Positions 52,792 through 64,000 of a stretch of DNA of 64,000 bases are shown piece after piece. A model generated the notes under the pieces. That model searched no databases and had not been told where the DNA came from. It saw only the letters and a list, made by a program, of their open reading frames with translations. The stretch comes from Aptenodytes patagonicus (Eukaryota; Chordata; Aves; Sphenisciformes; Spheniscidae). The DNA is taken from NCBI RefSeq assembly GCF_965638725.1, contig NC_134963.1, positions 10,258,501 through 10,322,500 of the forward strand. Direction: 5' to 3'. Numbering within the stretch: the stretch's first letter is position 1; every line of letters begins with the position of its first letter. The translations under genes were made by a program, and so were the position numbers.

Positions 52792-55189
52792 TTAAAGAAA
52801 TAAAATTAAAAAAAGCCTATTAGACATACAGCTACCAATACTACAACATTACTAATTCACCATTCCCCAACCCATGATATAACACCTACAAATACAGGGA
52901 TGGTAACCTGTATTTTTAGAAACAAATTATTGCACAAAGGTTAAAGAAAAATGTTTTGGATGTAAGTACAAAGAGTATCCGATTAGGCCATGCAGGGGCC
53001 AGTAAGAATAAACAGTTTGGGAAAAAGAGATGTTCCTGGTGCACAATTTGTGTTGCACTTACTTAACACCTTCTCTGCCAGACAGGTGGCAAGATATACT
53101 GCTCCAACCTCTTATTAGAAATTTACCAGAAAACAAAAAGAGATTAAGATTTTCAGAAAACAAAATTACCAACCAACACATTTGTAACAAAGTTCAATAC
53201 CCTTTTTTACAAAAGCTATCATCATAACTGCATCTTTGCACGAGAAACATCCTATCCAATCATGAGATAATGGTAGACTGGAGAGGTTACAGGTTGCTGA
53301 AGGAAACATGAGCTTAAAAAAAACCCCACAAGAAAATATTTCTCAACCCTGTGTCAGGAAAATAGTTTTATCTAACCATGAAAAGAAAAATAAACTCTGA
53401 TCTAGACTAGTGAGTTCAGCAAAAAGGAAAAAGTGTTTTTATCTATACTCTGGTAAGGAGGCTCCATGGCGTTCAGAGCTATTTGGTGTCCTCTCTCCAG
53501 AGAGAAATTAAGAAAATTGAAAATGTGAAGACAGACACTGTTCTGGAGTACAGCAGCTGTTCCTTTCTTACCTTCCAAAAGGTAAGTGGCAAGCTTGTTG
53601 AGTGGCACATTAAACATATTCATATGTTTTTGCTACCACCAAACAAATACCAGTTTATGATAATGATCAATTTCCACACGAAGTGTATTTGCATGAAAGA
53701 ATATGTACTCTCAGAAAAACAAGGCATCAAATGTAGGAGTAGCAAACCAGAGGTTCCTCTGATGCATACATTTTATAATAGTCTTTGATAGTTAATTGTG
53801 TACACTGATTATATTAAAAGTGTGAAGTAATAATATGTTGTAGTCAATAAAGACTGTAATGGATAATCCTACCAAAAACCTCATTGTACCCTGGCAACCT
53901 ACTCCTTTATTTTCCTGGAGGGATAACCTGTGAAACAATTGATAGATCAGTTAAGGAAGAAGTGATTCAGCCGACTAAAAGCTACATCTGAAAGACAAGA
54001 TTCAGCAGCTGACTGTTAAACAGAGGGACTGAAGAAAAGGCAATGATGAAATTCGTAAGCCAGGCTGCATGGGATGACTCCTCTGACTTTAGCTACGTAC
54101 TTAAAAAAACCCCAAAACCCTGAATCCTTAGAAAACAAAACCAAAAAGAACCCTTTTAAGCACGTCAAGGTTTTCCCAGGCTATGGAAACAGAGCAGCTG
54201 CCTTGTGTGTAATTAGCAGCTTACATAAAGAGAATCAGTACAAATAATCAAAAGAGTCTCCTGTAAAGACAGAGGCGAAGAAACTGTAGAGGACAGCTTT
54301 ATGGACTTCAGAAAATAATTATGCAGGCAGGCAAAATTATTGCAACCTCTTCCTCCTAACCTGAGAAAAAAGCTAGATAAGACTATAGGCAAGGAGACCT
54401 GTGGAGAATTATAGTATTACACATAAGCAAAGTGCTATGATTTGTTGTTATTATTAAGACAAAAGAAGAAAGACACTCTCTGGTCCACAGCGAGGAGAAA
54501 GAACTGAATTAAAGAAGGTGTCTGTGAATCTCTCAACTCAAGTAGAAAAATGCACATGGGATGGAACGGAAGATTAATGACAAAAGAGAGCTCATTAAAA
54601 TGACAAAAAGCCCCTGCTGACTAGAGCAGAAACAGGTTAAGCAGAAAAGAAGAAACACCATTAGTGAGAAAGGCATCAAGGTTGAAGCTGCAAGAAAGAG
54701 GCTTTTGGCTGTTAGTAGTGTTTTCACCAGCTGCAGAGCTGACCAGGAGCATTATCAGGGCAGAATAAAGGAGAAGCTGGAGAGGCCAGCATTCTGCCTG
54801 AAGTCCCGGGTGCAAGGGACGAAGCAAAGTGCCTGACTGTACCCTGGTGAGGGCAGACAGTTCTTGCCCTGTGGCAAGAGAACACATTTAGCAAAGCAGC
54901 TATCCTATTTTGGGTGGGGTGGGGGTGGAATCCAAGTCCACTATGCCTGTTCAACAAATAATTGGTAAAAGTCAAAGCACCAGAAGGTAGGCTTCTCAAT
55001 CAGAACTAAAACAAAAGAAGAACGAATCTGTGAGAGCAACATAATGACAGGCAAAATTTTCTTGGCATTTTGACTAAGTCATAGCAGAGAATAAAAAGCT
55101 GCATAATGAAAGACCCAGGTATGTCAGTCAGTGCTTCATGCCTTGGAGAGACAGAGAGATGCTACTAAGAGAGAAGGAATAACTTCCCC

Positions 55190-55240
55190 ACTAAATAAAT
55201 AAATAAAATGCTTCCCCACGAAATAAATAAATAAAATGCC
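55190..55240 (+). repeat. Short tandem duplication
   Basis: Two consecutive copies of a roughly 27-base unit, CTTCCCCAC followed by (AAAT)n AAAATG. A simple replication-slippage product. Confidence 0.8.
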
Positions 55241-57477
55241 AGCATCCTATTTATATATTTAGCTTCCACTTCTTGAAAACAATGTTCTTGTAATCAGTAT
55301 CAGGTATGCTTTTCTTTTTTCTTATTATATAAATAGAGATGGCTTAAAATTGGATGAAGCTATCAAGCAGATGGGAAGATTTATGAGGATCATGTACGTA
55401 TGACCGTTTACTATGCAAATGAAATGACACCCAAAAGTGCTACTAATACACTGAAATATCTGAAGTTGTATCGAGTAGTCTGCGCGTGTATATGTATATA
55501 TTTGTATAAAAGGAAAAGGAGAGGCTTCCATTAAAGTTTAGTAGTTAATGATAAGATGGTAGTTGAAACAGTTGCACCTCTAAAGTAATTGGCAAAATCC
55601 TGAAACAAACAATAACTTGCAGTTTTCCTCAGAAAAACTCCCTCTCATCACCTTCCTTTCAAGCCTATCAAAGTATCTAACACCTCTTGGATGTTTAATA
55701 ATTGAGAGTATTCACCACGTACATAGAAAAGCACAACTTATAATAATATTGAGTTAATGTTTTAACCAAGTCAAAGAAGTAGATTCTCAGCTAGAGTAAA
55801 CTGGTACACTGAAGACACTGCAACTTACTAGTTGAGCATCTGTTTAAAATAACTTTGACCTCATTTTCTGAAATATTAATGCCACTGGCGTAGGAAAATT
55901 ATATGGTCATGACAGGTTTTATGTAACTTCTTTCTTTTACAAAACTGCAGAACAGGTCAACTTGTTGGATGCAGATAATCATGAAAGCATGTCAAAACAT
56001 TTCTAAAAATGTTAGATACTATTTTAGAGTATATTCCAGCCTGTAGCATGTCAGTATACATTAACCTCATTCATGGGAAAGATGCCAGGCTGCAAAAGAG
56101 AAGACCAGTATCTTTATTACCCAGGACTCTCACTGGAGAGAGATTCCAAGGCAGCAGGTTTCATGGACTCTCAAATCTAATCTTTCACTGAAAATATATA
56201 ACAAGACACTGTAGTTAAGTCAAATTATGTACTTTCACAAACTTTCATTCGCTATGTGGTTAAGTCATATTTATGGTCTCATTTAAGCCTGTAGCATAGC
56301 CCAAGGAAACAGAAACAGCTTTAGGTTCTGCACTTCTGGCCTGAGCCTTTCAGCTGCTTAGGACAAGCTATAGGGTTCACAGACAAATTGTGTCAATAGA
56401 GACTCATATATTTCTTTCCTGGAAATGGAATCTATGATCCAGAAGTCAAGATCATGTTTGAGGGAGAAGAAAGAAGGAGCTCTTGTTACAACCTGTAGGA
56501 CTCTGAGCTCCAGAAGAGATCAACAGCTCTCTCACATAACACCATTAAAGAAAGAAGCTAACAGCATTACCAGTAAAGATGAACAAACTTTCTTCCAAAA
56601 GTGTGGTTTTAAGTTGTTCATTTTCACAGTATGCTGTGTTTTGAGTTTATGTACAATAATCAACTTTATAAGCATGCACATGTACACAGCTGACACGCAG
56701 ACTTGCAGAACGGCCCTAAAAGAAACAAGTTAGTACAAGTTCAGCATTCATCAGACAAGGCCTAACACGTACTAGTTTTCTCTCCAATATTGTTGTTTAA
56801 ACTTTAGATGCAGCATTAATACAACACCAGAGTTCCCTTTAGGTTATGAAAAAGCATATGCTCTGCCATATAGACTACCATAGTCTGCACTAGGAAGTGC
56901 ATATTGCAGTGGCATGCTGTTTTTAAAATCTTATCAAGAAACTGGAACAGTACTCACTACGGTCATATTGTATTATTTTGCCATACAGTGAGCTTACCTT
57001 CTTTTTCATGACCATCTTGTGTTAAAACATTGCCTTTTATTATTTTATTGCCTTTAATTGCACATAACAGAGCTACACTCAAACTGTTCTTTCCTGCTTC
57101 TATTGCACAGTCATCGTAGATTTTACTCCATTTCTTTCATGAAAGGGTTAATGCCTTGAAGGGATCTGATGTAGTAACAGCTGCTGAAATCCCATAGCAA
57201 GAGTCAGAGGTGACCAGTCCAGCAGTACCGTGCATTAGCAAAAGCTGACAAGCAGCAGGGGGAATGTACAGCAAACTGATGGTATAGCCAGTATTTAGAA
57301 TGGACCAGCATATGAACAGCAAGGACTTTTCTTGGAATTGAGACAAACTTGTATGGCCAGCAACTGGTTTACATTTTGAAGAGGGTATTTTTGTTTGTTT
57401 GTTTTTAAATGAGAAAGCTAGAGCTACTATAAAAAACAAAGTGTAATTAGGTGCAACACAGTAAGCAACAAACACAG

Positions 57478-58000
57478 TTGTACCGCGTCAGATCAAAGTA
57501 ATGTAAACTCCATAATCTCGCTCCATCAGCGGCCAACAGCAAATACATAACATAAAGTGTAAAAGGGAACATGCTCCAGTGCTTCTCTAGTAGTCTCTCT
57601 CATCTTCCATGGGTTTACCACCATGGGACTCTAAACCAGAGGTAGCATCCAATAGCTTTTTCTTCTACGAACTTCCTTGGTGTTTTTTTAAATCACATTA
57701 TCTGTAATATCTATAGTGCTCTGTGGTACCAAATTCCACAGCTTAACAATGCTGCAAGTTAACTACTATGTCCTTTCACTCTGAGCATGCCACCTGCTCC
57801 TTTCATTCCCGCCCCCCCCCGCCTTTTTAATAGGTAAAGACAGTGAACAACTGTTCTCTATTCACCCTCCCTATGCCACTAACAATTTTATCAAATTCTA
57901 TTGTATTCTTTCTTTTCCTCAAGCAGTATCTTCCAGCAGAGGAGACCTAGGCTAAATAGTTCTTCCTGCTATGGAGAGAAGTACTCTGAAGTCCTAGTCT
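57478..58000 (-). mobile_element. Ancient CR1/L3-type LINE fragment
   Basis: The plus strand reads ACCGCGTCAGATCAAAG, CATCAGCGGCCAACAGC, ACCAAATTCCACAGCTTAAC, CTGTTCTCTATTCACC and GGAGACCTAGGCTAAATAG-like words in the order typical of the 3' part of old amniote CR1 elements seen from the antisense side. It is strongly diverged and contains a C run (57811-57821). Confidence 0.6.
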
Positions 58001-58687
58001 CCTCATTTTAAAAGGATATCTTGGGGAGAAGTGTGATAACTATGATTACACAGAACTGAAGACTCAAAAACAACAGAAAGTTATAGAATGGTATGTTTTC
58101 TGTTTTATTCTCTATTTCTGTTCTAATTCTTCACACTTGGTTTGCTTTACTGAATGCCACTAAGCATTGAGCTGACATTTTCCAAGAATCGTAACAGCTC
58201 TAAGATCAGCCTTCTGTAGTATTAACTAGTACAGAGCCCATCACTGGAAATGTAAATTAGGAACATTCTCTCTCCAAGTAATTGCTGTGCATTTAATCAG
58301 CACTGAATTTCACATGCCATTTTAGTTGGCCATTAATACGAAGTCCTTTTCCAACACTGAACAATTAACAGTTTAAACACAGAGAAACCAAGACTTGAAA
58401 TATACACAGCTTGAGTTTACTTTCTAGGTAAACACAATTCTGCTTCAGTATTTTCACCTAGCTTTCAAAGAGGCTGTTTCAAAGTCAGCCTCCAGATGGA
58501 AACAGTGATGCACTCATTAAAATAGGGTAACAGTGAGTTCTTAGTCACTCAAATCTTAATAATTATTTTATCAAAACCAATAGTGTTTTAGCAATCTTTC
58601 CAGGATAAAAATCACATTAATCCCTAGTAACAAAACCAATTCATGGTTATAGCAGGTAGTTTATGAAGACCATGGGAGCAAAATTTA

Positions 58688-60813
<2,126 letters not shown>

Positions 60814-61839
60814 TCAATAACATTAGTTATAAGGAATATTAAATTCATTCAATTCAGAAATCAAGAATGCAAATTCAACTGAATATAGGGGCGATGCAAT
60901 TATTTCACATTTATTTTTATCAAATGAAGAGAGGCGACAGCGGCACGTATCTTTTAGTTTGATGAACAGACAAAATACTGTTGTACTGTCACCAGCCTAT
61001 TTGGATATCTACAAGTCATTAGCTTTCCCAACTGACTTAAGAGTCTGCTGATTCTCGGGTACCTGAACAAAGAAAGTAGTATTCATCATCTTTATCAGCC
61101 TGTGGAACAAACAAGTTCGAGTCTTTTTCTATATGCTGTAATCAAGAAGTTTGAGAGAAAAAGTTCATCTTGAGTTAACCCATTCACTCTGGGGCGCAGA
61201 AAAGCCTTCAGAAATCATCTTTCAAGCAGCAGAATTCCACATCCTACGTCTAACTCCTGCAAGTAACTCCAATTGCCACAACCTTTTACTCCTCCATCGA
61301 GCTACACTGTTGGCGCCTCCATGAAGAACAAACATGGAAGAACAAAAGGGATGGAGAATTTGTGAAAACACTTTTCCAAGTTCAATTCCAAAGACAGAGT
61401 TCGAGAAGAGAAAGAATGTATCAGACTACACACATGAAGAAAACCAAGCAGCAGTACAACGAGGTAATACAGTGATTGTGACCCATATCAACAAACACAC
61501 TGGCTGCTACATTTACAGTACTGTGATTTCAGAAGTTCAGAACAGCATTCCTAGCTATACCAACAAAGCAGTCTCGGTATTTCTGTTCAAAATGCCTACG
61601 CATTTATGAAGAATGTCACAGCCTGAGCCTAGTAAAAAGGCTCAGTAAAACATATATAACTCTCTAAAATTTGGACTCAGGTTATTATTTAGTAAAAATG
61701 TTATGAATCCTTGTAAATTTTAGGATGTTTTCTATGGTCTTGCTTATATGAATGACAGAGCATCTCATTATAATAACTTCTCTTTGTATTAAAAGCATAT
61801 GGTAATTTAGTTAATTAGAATTTAAATGTGTGTATCTAT

Positions 61840-61884
61840 ACATATGTACAGACAACACATTAGCAGTTCATAAGTCCCAAAATG
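61840..61884 (+). repeat. Direct repeat, copy 1, in MAPK1 intron 1
   Basis: ACATATGTACAGACAACACA followed by TTAGCAGTTCATAAGTCCCA and AAAT; it differs from the copy at 62548-62592 at two positions. Confidence 0.9.
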
Positions 61885-62547
61885 ATTCTTGTTCCTTTCA
61901 AATTTCTTCTTGCTCACTACTGCATTGTTTGGAAATTGAAAAATAATCAAGCCTACATATAAACATTTCTGTTAGCCTCAATTAATTCATATAAAAATAT
62001 AAACATACTAGCTAAACAGGCTTTACATTCCACCAATTTTCTATAATCGAGTCCCAAAACATTCTTTGAAACTCTCTTAATTGGCCTTACTCTGCTGAGA
62101 TGTCCAGGTATCTGGTGATCAGGTAAAGCAGAATGAAATATGAAAATCCAATTGGAAAAGGAGACCTAAAAGGAACTCAAATGCCTGGCCACGTCAAGGT
62201 GGTTCTACCACTAAGCAGATTTATGGTGCAACAAGGTGTTTTTGAGACAGTACTGTTACCGCTCTATGCAAAAGTGTTTAACATTTCTCACTTTCATTAT
62301 TAAAAATGACATAGAATTTGTGACGCCAGTAGGATCTTCATACAGCTCATGTACATGTAGTGACATCTTTTTTGCATGATTTTTCCACAGAATCACTTTG
62401 ACCTGTTTGCATCCATAGCTCTGGTGTATAACCACAGACAGACTGCACAATTTATTTGCCTCTAGAAACACTGAACTCAAATGCTCCACAGGGTGCTTTG
62501 AAATTCCACATGCTAAGCAAGTATTCATTACAGCTGTTGCTATTACA

Positions 62548-62592
62548 TATGTATAGATAACACATTAGCAGTTCATAAGTCCCAAAATAGAT
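62548..62592 (+). repeat. Direct repeat, copy 2, in MAPK1 intron 1
   Basis: ACATATGTATAGATAACACA followed by the same TTAGCAGTTCATAAGTCCCA and AAAT, 708 bases from copy 1 in the same orientation. Confidence 0.9.
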
Positions 62593-64000
62593 AATAACAA
62601 AGTGCCATAAGTGGAACTTGGCATACCCTTCAAAAGCAGTTCATCTACAGTAATTTTCTTAGTTAATCAGTTAATCACCTGCGGTGTTTACAATGTACCA
62701 GTAAGGTAAGTCACAAGCAGAAAACAAAACTAGAAATATTTCTGAAGCATAAATAACCTGTATTTGGGAAAGAAATGAAAGAATCCTGTGGACCATTTTA
62801 TCGCTATAAACAAACCTCCTACCTCCTTCTTTGTATTGACTTAAGCATATTTTTTTCTCCCACAATGCAGAATCTTACTTCCTTTCAAAGTACTGGACAG
62901 CAGCAACTATGCAGAGCAGAAAAAGGCAAAATGCCAATATTTACCAATTGATGCTGCTTAAATAAAAGCTCCTAATCTCTTACAATATTTGATAAATCTC
63001 TAAGTTATTGCTTCTCAAGCAAAGGTTGGTTATTGATGAAAAACATGCATCTTTCCTTGTACAGATTCAATGAACTTGAATCCATCAATTAAATATACCA
63101 AGATTTCCTCTCTTGTAGCTGTTTCACTTATAGTTCTTGAAGCATTTTCTTAGCAAAAGATTTATGCTGTAATTTAAAAAAGGATGGGTAATTTTGCTTT
63201 CAGATGGTTCAACTATAAAACAGATGATTCAGTGTGGAAAAAAGCTGACTATTTGCAGTAAAGATGCAATCAATTTCCTCTCCAGTGTACATTCTGCATA
63301 CAGTCATTTTTCTGTTTGTATCAGAAGATCTCACCACACTAATGTAGCTACGCATGCATTGCTGTTACCACTGCAAAGCCTCAGCTAAGGAGAGCAAAAC
63401 CGAAATACTACCTAGTTGAAATATTAAAAGGGACACTGGATTTATTCCTGTTGTCACACTTCCTGAAATATGAGCTTTTCTGTAACTTGATTAAATGTAT
63501 CAAAGATTATCTCAATTCCTATAAGCAAGAAGCTAATCATACAAGTAATTAGGTACACTTGCTTATGCATAATATTTTAAATATCATGCATAACACAGGT
63601 ACACAGGGAATCTGTATTATAAAGTTAACACCATTTCACATTCTCAGTCATAGCCCTCAAAGTAAATACGGTCTTGAGTAAACTCTGTGACCCTTTAAAA
63701 AACAGTGCTTTTTCAATTTGACACGTGCTATAGAAAACTATAAAAGCTACATATTAGACTGAACTTCAGCAGAACTGAAGAGTCTTGTGTTCTCTCATGC
63801 ACATATGCTACAATCAGACACCTATTTGGCCTATGAAACCATATAGCAATATCTATTTCACAACCTAGGAAACACCGTAAACTAACAAAATTGAGTCCTT
63901 TATAGGTGAGACTGAACCATTTCCCATAGCTTTCCCTGTTCCTCACAATCTCCATCCAACCGCTACCTGCCATCAGCACCAGATTTACCCACTACTCTCC

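Overview
This is a window of bird nuclear DNA. The evidence is vertebrate split genes with clean GT-AG introns, several CR1 LINE copies ending in the avian ATTCTATG-type 3' repeat, and avian ERVL-type LTRs. The species cannot be told from the sequence. No RNA gene, CRISPR array or bacterial feature is visible.

Layout: (1) 1-8.95 kb holds the 5' half of SUSD2 on the minus strand. Seven coding exons run from the signal peptide through the somatomedin-B domain into the AMOP domain; the remaining exons lie beyond position 1. A TATA box sits just upstream of the start codon. None of these exons is obvious from long ORFs; I assembled them from splice sites, reading phase and recalled similarity to human SUSD2. 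(2) 9.4-10.4 kb is a 5'-truncated CR1 with 310 open codons of reverse transcriptase, followed by an older CR1 scrap. (3) 11.4-12.7 kb is a CpG-rich island with ZNF143-, ETS- and YY1-like promoter motifs and a telomere-like patch, with no recognisable gene. (4) 12.8-20 kb has no recognisable gene. It holds an AT-rich minisatellite (16.0-16.75 kb), C-rich low-complexity DNA and an ERVL-type LTR. (5) 20.0-20.7 kb is a second CpG-rich island with a tandem CTCF-like/NRF1-like motif block and a possible first coding exon. (6) 20.8-34.3 kb is the most unusual part: GC-rich modules of about 0.4-0.6 kb present as diverged duplicates, alternating with a tandem array of about 80-88 bp units (22.74-31.11 kb), then an array of about 270 bp units (31.13-34.27 kb). 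The arrays are strongly pyrimidine-rich on the plus strand. A solo LTR sits inside the first array. (7) 34.7-35.0 kb is a small GC-box promoter-like patch beside an exon-like segment. (8) 35-40.5 kb has no recognisable gene. (9) 40.5-60.8 kb is MAPK1 (ERK2) on the minus strand: exons 2-8 with exact boundaries and a long 3'UTR exon 9. Exon 1 lies beyond position 64000.

MAPK1 and SUSD2 are transcribed in the same direction, SUSD2 downstream, and share no pathway that I can infer. The roughly 31 kb between them is almost wholly repeats, islands and unassigned DNA. Candidates for something undescribed are the module-plus-satellite complex at 20-34 kb and the two CpG-rich islands with no assigned gene.
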